This document shows, in pieces, positions 15,027-22,762 of a stretch of 35,326 nt of DNA. The stretch comes from Bacilli bacterium (GTDB lineage Bacteria > Bacillota_I > Bacilli_A > RFN20 > CAG-826). Under the pieces are notes generated by a model. That model was not told where the DNA came from. It saw only the letters and a program-made list of their open reading frames with translations, and made no database searches. The translations under genes were made by a program, and so were the position numbers. Position 1 is the first letter of the stretch. Each line of letters starts with the position of its first letter. The stretch spans positions 1 to 35,326 of the forward strand of contig JAEDIE010000010.1 in the NCBI GenBank assembly GCA_016296775.1, written 5' to 3'.

Positions 15027-15972
15027 ATAGTTTTGACATACTTTCAATTTTTCTAAATAAGTGACCAATATTAGATTTACTTACAATTGAGTTAAGCTCT
15101 TGACTCATCATTGTAGCTAAATCAGCATATGAAGCTTCTTTATCTTTTAATCTTAATTTACATAATAATCTAACTTTTTCATTAGTAATATTTTCAATAC
15201 CTAAATGTTTATCAATTAGATTAATTTGTTCAATTTGAACTTTAGCTTTATCAATACTTTTCTTGTAATTATATTGATCACAAATAATTAATCTATTATT
15301 TACATTTGAATAATCTCTACTAACTCTTACATCTTCAAATTTAATACAACATGAAGAAGCATCTAAAAGAGCTAAAAAACTACTGATTTGATCACTCTTT
15401 TTTAAATATATAACAAAATTATTTCTTCTTTGAATTACTTTAAAATCAAATTGAGCATACTTTAATTTACTAATTATCTTTAAAATATTTTTAGCTAAAG
15501 CTTCATCATTTACATAAAATTCTAAGTGATAATTAGAAGTTTTAGGAGAATTACAACTTCCACAAGCTAAAAATAAACCCATTAAAAAACCTCTAACCTT
15601 GTCTTCTTTATTTATTAAATCTTGACTAACTTTAGATTCTAAAAGATTAATATCTAAAGAAGAAAATATGGTAGTTCCTCCATTAATTATATTAACTAAA
15701 TATTCTGTAGCTTTATAAAATTTCATAGTTTTTCTAAAAGAAAAACTGACCATTACATCATCATAAAGTTCTTTTACTAAAGAATAAATAAACTTAGCAA
15801 CTTTAGCATTTTCTGTTCTTAATATTAAAAACTCATTCTTATTTTTAAATTTAATCGTACCATTTACTCTTATAAAAGCAGCTAAAAGAGATCTCTTCAT
15901 TTCTTCATCAAGAGATATATTTTCAGTTATTTCATTTTTGATTTCATTAGTAAATGATATGATTTCTTCCAT
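15004..15972 (-). CDS. whiA: WhiA, LAGLIDADG-like DNA-binding regulator
   Basis: Conserved Gram-positive regulator linked to cell division and chromosome segregation (and to sporulation in Streptomyces). The 322-aa length is normal. The N-terminus (SFTNEIKNEI, then SLLAAFIRVNGTI) and RGFLMGLFLACGSCNSP around 136-152 are WhiA hallmarks, the latter belonging to the homing-endonuclease-like fold that has lost catalysis. The C-terminal third holds the helix-turn-helix: NEKVRLLCKLRLKDKEASYADLA, then SKSNIGHLFRKI. The ATG lies 2 nt after the trxB-like stop. In Bacillus, whiA sits with rapZ and yvcK; those genes are missing here, but the trxB side of the neighbourhood is kept. Confidence 0.95.
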   Translation of the reverse strand: MEEIISFTNEIKNEITENISLDEEMKRSLLAAFIRVNGTIKFKNKNEFLILRTENAKVAKFIYSLVKELYDDVMVSFSFRKTMKFYKATEYLVNIINGGTTIFSSLDINLLESKVSQDLINKEDKVRGFLMGLFLACGSCNSPKTSNYHLEFYVNDEALAKNILKIISKLKYAQFDFKVIQRRNNFVIYLKKSDQISSFLALLDASSCCIKFEDVRVSRDYSNVNNRLIICDQYNYKKSIDKAKVQIEQINLIDKHLGIENITNEKVRLLCKLRLKDKEASYADLATMMSQELNSIVSKSNIGHLFRKIESMSKLYEKLERN

Positions 15973-15974
15973 AT

Positions 15975-16892
15975 TTATTTCATCTCATTGAGTATATGTA
16001 TTGCTCTTGTTGCAGCTATACTTCCATCACTACAAGCTGTTACAACTTGTCTTAAAGGTTTATCAATAACATCACCTATTGCTAAACAATTTTTAACATT
16101 GGTTTCCATAAACTTATTTGTAACAATATATCCTTTGTTAGTTTCTACACCTAACTTAGATAAAAGATATGTTGAAGGTTGATCTTTAAAGAAAGGAAAA
16201 ACACATGAAATATTAACTGTTTTTGTTTCTCTAGTTGTTGTATTAATAATTTCTACTTTCTCAATTCTTTCTTCTCCAATATATTTATTAATTGTAAATG
16301 GATATAAAAATTCAACATTATCTAACTCTTTAAGTTTAGCTAAATTGTTTTCTTCATCATCTAAATTGTTATCATTTACTAAATAAACTTTATTAACAAT
16401 TTTAGATAAATATAATGCTTCTAAATATCCTTTTCTTGATGAAGCGTATACTAAAACATCCTTATTTTTAAATAAGAATCCATCACATACTGCACAAAAA
16501 GAGATGCCTTTTCCATAATATTTTTCTTCATCTTTTAATCCTGAACCTCTAGTTTTACTTCCTGTAGCAATGATTAAAACTTTAAATAAATAAGTATCTT
16601 TTTCTCCTATTACTTCAAAGCCTTCTTTTACCTTTTTAACATCAATACAGTTATCTTTTTTAACTTTGACGTTGAACTCTTTAAGTTGATTTTTCATCAT
16701 CATTCCTAAAGAAAATCCATCGATAGAAGTTACACCAGGATAGTTTTCGATATGAGTAGTAATATTAAGTTTTCCTCCACTCATTTCTTTTTCAATAATT
16801 TCAAAACTATATTTACTTCTTGCTAAATAAAGGGCAGCACTCATTCCTGCTGGTCCAGCACCAATAATACCGACATCTTTAATTATTTTCAT
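15975..16892 (-). CDS. Thioredoxin-reductase-like flavoenzyme lacking the NADPH motif
   Basis: A 305-aa enzyme of the low-Mr thioredoxin reductase family. FAD domain: GIIGAGPAGMSAA (8-20), ENYPG (49-53) and IATGSK (108-113) are intact. The redox motif is CAVCDG (Cys133, Cys136; usual CATCDG), and the C-terminal FAD motif AIGDVIDKPLRQVVTACSDG is kept. The NADPH domain is abnormal. The site of GGGDSAxEEA reads VYASSRKGYLEAL (148-160), with no Gly-rich loop, and the HRR...RA basic motif that grips the 2'-phosphate reads VNDNNLDDEEN. It could be a ferredoxin- or other-donor-linked reductase (FFTR/DFTR types are known in Clostridia and relatives). It overlaps the phosphatase gene by 14 bp with a GAGG SD. 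No thioredoxin gene is in the window. Confidence 0.85.
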   Translation of the reverse strand: MKIIKDVGIIGAGPAGMSAALYLARSKYSFEIIEKEMSGGKLNITTHIENYPGVTSIDGFSLGMMMKNQLKEFNVKVKKDNCIDVKKVKEGFEVIGEKDTYLFKVLIIATGSKTRGSGLKDEEKYYGKGISFCAVCDGFLFKNKDVLVYASSRKGYLEALYLSKIVNKVYLVNDNNLDDEENNLAKLKELDNVEFLYPFTINKYIGEERIEKVEIINTTTRETKTVNISCVFPFFKDQPSTYLLSKLGVETNKGYIVTNKFMETNVKNCLAIGDVIDKPLRQVVTACSDGSIAATRAIHILNEMK

Positions 16893-17532
16893 TAGCTTTA
16901 ACCTCTAAATATAAATCATCCATCGTAGCTAAAAACTTCTTTGGATGAGGCATCTTTTCTTTGAAATCTCTTTTTGCCATAGTCATTAAAACACAATCAA
17001 TATTAGCATTTAGAGATAATTGATAGTCAATGTAATTATCACCAACATATAATATATCTTCGTTTTTTAAATTATATTTTTCTTTTAGTATTTCTACACC
17101 TTGACTATCTGGTTTAGGTCTAGAAAGATCATCACAAGTTAACATATCATCAAATAGGTTATATAACTTACATTTCTTTAAAGAAAATATAGCTCTATCC
17201 TTATTCTTTTGAGTAAGAATAAGGATTAAATAACCATCTTTTTTAAGTTTAAGTATAGTTGATCTAGTATGTTTAAAAGAATGTAATTTTTGATTGTAAT
17301 GTTTAATCGATCTTGTTCTATATTCTTTTAAAATAAAATCTCCATCGTATTCAGGGAAAATTCTAGCAATAGATTGTTGGATAGGAGGTCCACTAAAGGT
17401 TCTTAAAACATCATCGCTAATATAATAATCTTTATCTTTATATGTATTTATTAATTCTCTCCAAGAATCAATAATTACAACATCAGTATCGATTAAAGTT
17501 CCATCTAAATCAAAAACTATTGCTTTATACAT
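16879..17532 (-). CDS. HAD-superfamily phosphatase, PpaX/Gph-like
   Basis: Haloacid-dehalogenase phosphatase of 217 aa. Motif I is FDLDGTLIDT (nucleophile Asp8, acid/base Asp10), motif II is LILTQKN (Thr), motif III the Lys in SRPKPD, and motif IV VGDNYIDYQLS (Gly-Asp...Asp). The alpha-helical cap between motifs I and II fits the phosphoglycolate phosphatase/pyrophosphatase PpaX group. The context matches Bacillus, where ppaX follows lgt next to hprK. Here hprK is absent, so the PpaX role of clearing PPi from HPr dephosphorylation is uncertain; 2-phosphoglycolate or a nucleotide is possible. It overlaps lgt by 16 bp and starts behind AGGAGG. Confidence 0.85.
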   Translation of the reverse strand: MYKAIVFDLDGTLIDTDVVIIDSWRELINTYKDKDYYISDDVLRTFSGPPIQQSIARIFPEYDGDFILKEYRTRSIKHYNQKLHSFKHTRSTILKLKKDGYLILILTQKNKDRAIFSLKKCKLYNLFDDMLTCDDLSRPKPDSQGVEILKEKYNLKNEDILYVGDNYIDYQLSLNANIDCVLMTMAKRDFKEKMPHPKKFLATMDDLYLEVKANENN

Positions 17533-18983
17533 TCCTCTTCCTCCTTATTTGAATTATATTTTTGCCATTGATAAACAAGTATTTTCTTTTCGTTTAATAT
17601 TTTTAAAACAACACAAATAAGGATGATAAAAGCACCAATTCCAATCATATAATAAGAACTAACATTAGAGAAATTGCCATCAGTTCCCATATTAAATGAA
17701 CTATCTCTTAAAGGTTCTAATATAGCTCTTGTAGCTCCATACCACATAATATACCATCCAACACAACTTCCATCTGCATGATAATTATGTTTTAAATATT
17801 TATTAATTCCAAATAAGTTCTTAATTCCATATTCAATAAAGAAATATCCACCTATATTAACTAAAGCTTCAATAAAGAATAATGGTAAATATATAGTTCC
17901 ATCCGTTAATTTTCCACTATGAACACTACTATATTTCATGTTTTCTCTAATAAAATTAGGTATCCACATAAAATAGGATTCATTTATAGGTCCACCATGA
18001 ACTTCGTTATTAAAGAAGTTTCCAAATCTTCCAATTGCTTGAGCAACTAAAATTGTAGGAACAATAATGTCTACTAATAAAAGGTAGTCAATCTTCTTAT
18101 ATCTTTCGTTAACAAACTTATAGACAATCATTACAGTGATTCCAGCAATAATACCAAAAACAGCTCCACCCATAATGGCAAGTCCGCCTTCCCAAATGTA
18201 GAACATTCTAATTGGATTAGAAGCAAATTGATCCCATTCTCCAATAACATACCAAGCTCTAGCACCTAATATTCCACTAGGAAAAGCGATAAAGAAACAA
18301 GTAGTAATTAATCCATGATGTCCATAAATACTCCATAGTTTATAGTCACAAATATAAAGAACTAAACATGCTCCAGAAACAATAAATAATGCATATAAAG
18401 CAATTTCAAACTTAAATGTTGAACCAATTCTTTCCATTAAAGAAGAATATGCTTTAGTATCGTTATTTAATAACCAAATACCTTCTTTAGAAACAATAAT
18501 TCTATTAGCTAAAGGAAATAAAAGATTAGGTACACTTATTTCTAAAGATCCATATAAACAAGCAACACATAAAGCAAGTGAAGAATACATTATTATTCTT
18601 AAAATCTTTTTAAATTTATCTGTTTCTCTTTTATTTAAAATATATAAAAGAATAAACATAATAGTTAAAAATGTAGCTAAGAAAATATCAAAAAAGAATA
18701 AAAGAATAAAAATTAAAGCTAACATCCCTTTATCAAATTCAAAAGTTGGATTACTCTCTTTAATATCTTTTAAAACATTAGAGGTATAGTATCCTCCACA
18801 AATTAATAAAGTGCCAACTATAAATAAAGAGACAGGAATTAATATATATTTTAAATTTCTAACAAGAAAATTAAGGCTAAATTCCTCTCTATAATCATAT
18901 ATTTTTTTCTTAAAATATATAGCATATAAAGCAATACCAGCAAATACTAAGATAAAACCAATAATATTAAAAGTTATGCTCAT
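17517..18983 (-). CDS. lgt: Prolipoprotein diacylglyceryl transferase with N-terminal extension
   Basis: Membrane enzyme that moves diacylglycerol from phosphatidylglycerol to the lipobox Cys of prolipoproteins; the window's lipoproteins (M6-like peptidase, BspA-like protein) would be substrates. The signature is present at about 319-331: GRFGNFFNNEVHGG. IWEGGLAIMGG (263-273) matches the conserved I-W-x-G-G-L-x-x-x-G-G loop, and a late Tyr/Arg-rich YGATRAILEPLRD carries the C-terminal essential Arg region. At 488 aa it is far longer than the usual 260-300: roughly 150 extra N-terminal residues hold about four membrane helices. The ATG overlaps the uvrA stop (ATGA) and has an AAGGAG SD in the last uvrA codons. 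Confidence 0.92.
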   Translation of the reverse strand: MSITFNIIGFILVFAGIALYAIYFKKKIYDYREEFSLNFLVRNLKYILIPVSLFIVGTLLICGGYYTSNVLKDIKESNPTFEFDKGMLALIFILLFFFDIFLATFLTIMFILLYILNKRETDKFKKILRIIMYSSLALCVACLYGSLEISVPNLLFPLANRIIVSKEGIWLLNNDTKAYSSLMERIGSTFKFEIALYALFIVSGACLVLYICDYKLWSIYGHHGLITTCFFIAFPSGILGARAWYVIGEWDQFASNPIRMFYIWEGGLAIMGGAVFGIIAGITVMIVYKFVNERYKKIDYLLLVDIIVPTILVAQAIGRFGNFFNNEVHGGPINESYFMWIPNFIRENMKYSSVHSGKLTDGTIYLPLFFIEALVNIGGYFFIEYGIKNLFGINKYLKHNYHADGSCVGWYIMWYGATRAILEPLRDSSFNMGTDGNFSNVSSYYMIGIGAFIILICVVLKILNEKKILVYQWQKYNSNKEEEECIKQ

Positions 18984-21838
18984 TTAATTTTCTCCTTTCT
19001 TCTTTTATCATCCTCAAGAACTCTTTTTAAATATATTCCTGTATAACTATTTGGATTAGATGAAATTTCTTCAGGAGTTCCTGTTGCAACAACTTCTCCT
19101 CCATTATCTCCTCCATCTTTTCCTAAATCAATAATATAATCAGCCATTTTTATAACTTCTAGATTATGTTCAATAACTAAAACTGTATCTCCATTATTAA
19201 CAATAGATTCAATAATTTTTAATAATCTACTTACATCATTAACATGAAGACCAGTAGTAGGTTCATCTAGAATAAATAATGTTTTTCCGGTTGGTTTTCT
19301 TTGTAAATAATAAGCTAGCTTAACTCTTTGAGCCTCTCCTCCACTTAAAGTAGGAGCAGGTTGACCTACCTTAACATAACCTAAACCAACATCTACTAAG
19401 GTCTTTAATTTTCTAGCTAAAGAAGTATTATTTTTAAATAATTCATATGCATCTTCAATGGTCATTTCTAGAATATCATAGATATTTTTCCCTTTATAAG
19501 TACACATCAAAGTTTCTTCGTTATATCTTTTTCCATCACATTCATCACATTTTACATAAACGTCAGGAAGGAAATTCATTGGAATTCTAGTAACACCATC
19601 CCCTTCACAATGTTCACATCTTCCACCTTTAACATTGAAAGAGAATCTTCCTTTATCATATCCATGAGCTTTTGCTTCAAGAGTTGAAGCAAAAATATCT
19701 CTAATATCATCAAAAGCTTTTACATATGTTGCTGGATTACTACGAGGAGTTCTTCCAATTGGTTCTTGTGAAATATTAATAACTTTATCAATGTTTTCAA
19801 AACCTTTAATTGATTTATAAGGTCCTGGATTTTCATCACTTCCATCAATAATCTTGTGTAATGCTTTATATAATGTTTCATTAACTAAACTAGATTTTCC
19901 ACTACCACTAACACCAGTAACACAAACAAAGCAACCTAAAGGAATCTTAACATCAATGTTCTTTAAGTTGTTTAATGTACATCCATTTAATTCAATAAAG
20001 TTTCCATTACCTTTATTTCTAAATCCTGGAACAGCAATAAACTTCTTTCCGATTAAATATTGTCCAGTAATACTCTTTTCACATTTTTTAATATCTTCTA
20101 GAGATCCTGAAGCTACAAGTTCACCTCCATGAACACCAGCTCCTGGACCAATATCAACAATAAAATCAGCATTTCTGATCATATCATCGTCGTGCTCTAC
20201 AACTATTAAAGTGTTACCTAAATCTCTCATTTCTTTTAAAGAAGCAATTAATTTTTCACTATCTCTTTGATGTAATCCAATACTTGGTTCATCTAAAACA
20301 TATAAAACGCCACTTAATTTACTTCCAATTTGAGTAGCAAGTCTAATTCTTTGACTTTCTCCTCCACTTAAAGTCATACTTAATCTAGCTAAAGTTAAGT
20401 ATTCAAGTCCAACATCAAGAAGGAATTTAATTCTATTTTTAATTTCATTTAAAAGTAATTGAGCTACTTTTTTATTGTATTCACTTAATTTATTTTCTAA
20501 TTCAATAAAGAATTCATATAAATCTTTTAAACTCATTAAACATAAATCATATATGTTTTTACCATCTATTTTTACACTTAAAACTTCTTTACTTAATCTA
20601 GCACCATGACAAGTAGGACAATCAACATCTTTAATAAATCTAGCATAAAGCATTCTATTAAATTCACTACTTGTTTCTCTATAAAGTCTTTCAATTCTAG
20701 TTTTTAGACCTTCAATAAATCCATTCTTTCTCATAGTATTTCCACTAGCAGAAGTAATAGTATAACTAACAGGTTTATCACTACCATTTAACATAATATC
20801 TATTTGTTCTTTAGTATAATTTTTAAATGGAATATTTGTAGGAATATTGTATGTATCTAATAAAATTTTAAAGTTTTGCCAATCTAAATTTGTAGTATTT
20901 ACAACATATTTATAGTAAACAATAGCACCTTGATCGATACTAATTTCTTTATTAGGAACTAATAAATCTATATCAACTTCTTGTTTAATTCCTAATCCAT
21001 TACAAGTTGGACAACATCCTAAAGGAGAATTAAAAGAAAATAATCTTGGTTCTAATTTAGGAACAGTAAATCCACATTCATCACAAGCACTATGTTCACT
21101 AAATAATCTTTCTTCATCATTAATTAAAACTAAAACAAAACCATTTGACCATTCACTAGCAAGCTCACAAGCTTCATAAACTCTACTTCTTGAATCTTCT
21201 TTTAAAGCGATACGATCAATAACAATATCAATATCATGCCTAATATTTTTTTCTAATTTAAAGTCGATTTCTTCAGCTAAATAGATTTTTCCATCAATTC
21301 TTAATCTAGAAAAACCATTTTTAATAATCTTTTCTAAAGTGTCTTTATGTGTTCCTTTTTCATGACGAACAACTGGAGAAAGTATTTGAATTCTTGTATT
21401 AAGTGGATTCTCTAAAATGATTGAAGTAATCTTTTGAATTGAAAAAGCTACAATTGGTTTATTGTGATTTGGACAATATGGAACACCAATTCTAGCAAAA
21501 AGAAGCCTTAAATAATCATAAATTTCAGTAACAGTTCCAACAGTAGATCTAGGATTATGAGATACACTTTTTTGATCTATAGCAATACTTGGAGATAATC
21601 CTTCTATACTTTCTACATCTGGTTTTTCAAAATTACCTAAAAATTGTCTAGCATATGAAGATAAACTTTCAACATATCTTCTTTGTCCTTCAGCAAAAAT
21701 AGTATCAAAAGCAAGTGTAGATTTTCCACTACCACTAACTCCTGTAAAAACAATTAATTTTTCTTTTGGTAAAGAGACACTAACGTTTTTTAAATTATTC
21801 TCTTTTGCACCTCTAACTTTAATCTCATTTATTGCCAT
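18980..21838 (-). CDS. uvrA: Excinuclease ABC subunit A
   Basis: ATPase of nucleotide-excision repair that, with UvrB, finds helix-distorting DNA lesions; 952 aa, normal length. Two ABC modules: Walker A GVSGSGKSTLAFDT in the first and GVSGSGKSSLVNE in the second; signature motifs LSGGESQRIRLA and LSGGEAQRVKLA; Walker B YVLDEPSIGLH and FILDEPTTGLH. Two zinc modules: CDECG...CPTCNG (about 255-285) and CEHCEGDG...CDECDG. The first gene of the six-gene block; uvrB is not nearby in this window. The start is set by TATAAT ending 7 nt before the ATG and no SD, so a leaderless message is predicted. Confidence 0.97.
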   Translation of the reverse strand: MAINEIKVRGAKENNLKNVSVSLPKEKLIVFTGVSGSGKSTLAFDTIFAEGQRRYVESLSSYARQFLGNFEKPDVESIEGLSPSIAIDQKSVSHNPRSTVGTVTEIYDYLRLLFARIGVPYCPNHNKPIVAFSIQKITSIILENPLNTRIQILSPVVRHEKGTHKDTLEKIIKNGFSRLRIDGKIYLAEEIDFKLEKNIRHDIDIVIDRIALKEDSRSRVYEACELASEWSNGFVLVLINDEERLFSEHSACDECGFTVPKLEPRLFSFNSPLGCCPTCNGLGIKQEVDIDLLVPNKEISIDQGAIVYYKYVVNTTNLDWQNFKILLDTYNIPTNIPFKNYTKEQIDIMLNGSDKPVSYTITSASGNTMRKNGFIEGLKTRIERLYRETSSEFNRMLYARFIKDVDCPTCHGARLSKEVLSVKIDGKNIYDLCLMSLKDLYEFFIELENKLSEYNKKVAQLLLNEIKNRIKFLLDVGLEYLTLARLSMTLSGGESQRIRLATQIGSKLSGVLYVLDEPSIGLHQRDSEKLIASLKEMRDLGNTLIVVEHDDDMIRNADFIVDIGPGAGVHGGELVASGSLEDIKKCEKSITGQYLIGKKFIAVPGFRNKGNGNFIELNGCTLNNLKNIDVKIPLGCFVCVTGVSGSGKSSLVNETLYKALHKIIDGSDENPGPYKSIKGFENIDKVINISQEPIGRTPRSNPATYVKAFDDIRDIFASTLEAKAHGYDKGRFSFNVKGGRCEHCEGDGVTRIPMNFLPDVYVKCDECDGKRYNEETLMCTYKGKNIYDILEMTIEDAYELFKNNTSLARKLKTLVDVGLGYVKVGQPAPTLSGGEAQRVKLAYYLQRKPTGKTLFILDEPTTGLHVNDVSRLLKIIESIVNNGDTVLVIEHNLEVIKMADYIIDLGKDGGDNGGEVVATGTPEEISSNPNSYTGIYLKRVLEDDKRRKEKIK

Positions 21839-21845
21839 ATGTTTA

Positions 21846-21851
21846 ATTATA
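21846..21851 (-). promoter_or_regulatory. Leaderless-type -10 box for the uvrA-lgt-trxB-whiA operon
   Basis: TATAAT on the minus strand, 7 nt before the uvrA ATG at 21838. The upstream 35 bp are A/T only with no clear -35 at 16-18 nt. No Shine-Dalgarno site. Confidence 0.55.
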
Positions 21852-21892
21852 TAAAAATAATATATTTTTATAAAGTTAAAGACATATTAAGA

Positions 21893-22606
21893 TTAGAGAA
21901 CATATAAATATACACTACAAAATTGAAGAACCATACCAATAAGAACAAATACATGGAATATGGTATGGAACCAAACACTTTTCTTTTTTCCTAATCCATA
22001 AAGTATGGCACCAATTGAATAAGATACTCCACCAAATAAAAGTAGAAAAAACCCTGTATTTCCAACTTGTTTTATAATTCCATCACTAGCTAAAAGTATA
22101 ATCCATCCAGCAACAATATAAATAATCATACTTAATTTTGAATACTTATGAATATTTATTGAATTAAAGACTATGCCTAAAGCTACTAAAATCCATACAA
22201 TTACAAATATAATCCATCCTGAATAAGGAATTGTATTATTCCGAATACTAGTTTCTCTAATAGAAGATAAACAAAATATTGAATAAGTTCCAGCTAATAA
22301 AACAAATACAAAATCATGATCAATTACTCTAAATACTTTTTTTCCTCTATTTTTAGCTAAAGCATGATATAAGCATGAAATTGTCATACATGTAATCATA
22401 CCAAAACCATATAAAGCAATTCCTATACATTTATATATAAATTCTTGATCATAAATTATTGAATTTTGTGGATAGACCCCACAAACTTTTAGATACATAA
22501 AAATAACTGCAAATATTCCAAAAATTGCACCAAGACCATGTGTAATAGAATTACATAATTCATGTCTTAATTTATAATTTGGTAATTTAATATCATCTAC
22601 ACACAT
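21893..22606 (-). CDS. Hemolysin III / PAQR-family membrane protein
   Basis: A 237-aa, seven-helix membrane protein of the HlyIII (YqfA/PAQR) family. Hallmarks: HELCNSITHGLGAIFG near the N-terminus, SCLYHALAKNRGKKVFRVIDHDFVF with the conserved Ser/His and Asp-His in the middle, and HTIFHVF near the C-terminus. These His/Asp/Ser residues form the zinc-binding, hydrolase-like site of PAQR proteins. Some members lyse cells when expressed, but the physiological role in most bacteria is unclear, perhaps membrane lipid homeostasis. It has its own promoter, a strong AGGAGG SD and a palindrome over the predicted transcription start. It is transcribed alone; no terminator is seen before the uvrA promoter. 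Confidence 0.9.
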   Translation of the reverse strand: MCVDDIKLPNYKLRHELCNSITHGLGAIFGIFAVIFMYLKVCGVYPQNSIIYDQEFIYKCIGIALYGFGMITCMTISCLYHALAKNRGKKVFRVIDHDFVFVLLAGTYSIFCLSSIRETSIRNNTIPYSGWIIFVIVWILVALGIVFNSINIHKYSKLSMIIYIVAGWIILLASDGIIKQVGNTGFFLLLFGGVSYSIGAILYGLGKKKSVWFHTIFHVFVLIGMVLQFCSVYLYVL

Positions 22607-22621
22607 AGAGTGTCCTCCTAT

Positions 22622-22638
22622 CTAGTATTTAATACTAG
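22622..22638. promoter_or_regulatory. Perfect 17-bp palindrome over the hemolysin III promoter
   Basis: CTAGTATT (22622-22629), one central base, AATACTAG (22631-22638). It covers the predicted -10 (TAGTAT on the minus strand) and the transcription start, just before the AGGAGG site. It is well placed for a dimeric repressor. The cognate regulator is not identified. Confidence 0.5.
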
Positions 22639-22659
22639 CATAAATAATATTAAAAACAA
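22632..22659 (-). promoter_or_regulatory. Promoter for hemolysin III family gene
   Basis: Minus strand: TTGTTT (22654-22659), 16-nt spacer, extended -10 TGcTAGTAT (TAGTAT at 22632-22637). This gives a leader of about 20 nt with AGGAGG. Confidence 0.5.
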
Positions 22660-22750
22660 CTCAAATATAAAATTTAGTATTATTTCCTCATTATTTTTAT
22701 AAAAAATTAATATTTATATTTATTCATTTATACTTGATTATATTTACATG

Positions 22751-22756
22751 TATAAT
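22751..22756 (+). promoter_or_regulatory. Leaderless-type -10 box for the Y-family polymerase
   Basis: TATAAT at 22751-22756, 6 nt before the ATG at 22763. An in-frame ATG at 22748 overlaps this box and cannot be the start of a message made from it. No SequenceSD match and no strong -35. An AT-rich stretch of about 90 bp upstream holds nothing else recognisable. Confidence 0.6.
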
Positions 22757-22762
22757 AATTAT

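Noticed and set aside
15027..15068. TTG start (15068) for the XRE regulator
   Set aside because: It would lie deeper inside whiA with no Shine-Dalgarno site; the ATG at 15026 gives a complete HTH domain.
22748..22762. Upstream ATG (22748) for the Y-family polymerase
   Set aside because: It overlaps the TATAAT box; the ATG at 22763 fits the family N-terminus and the promoter.
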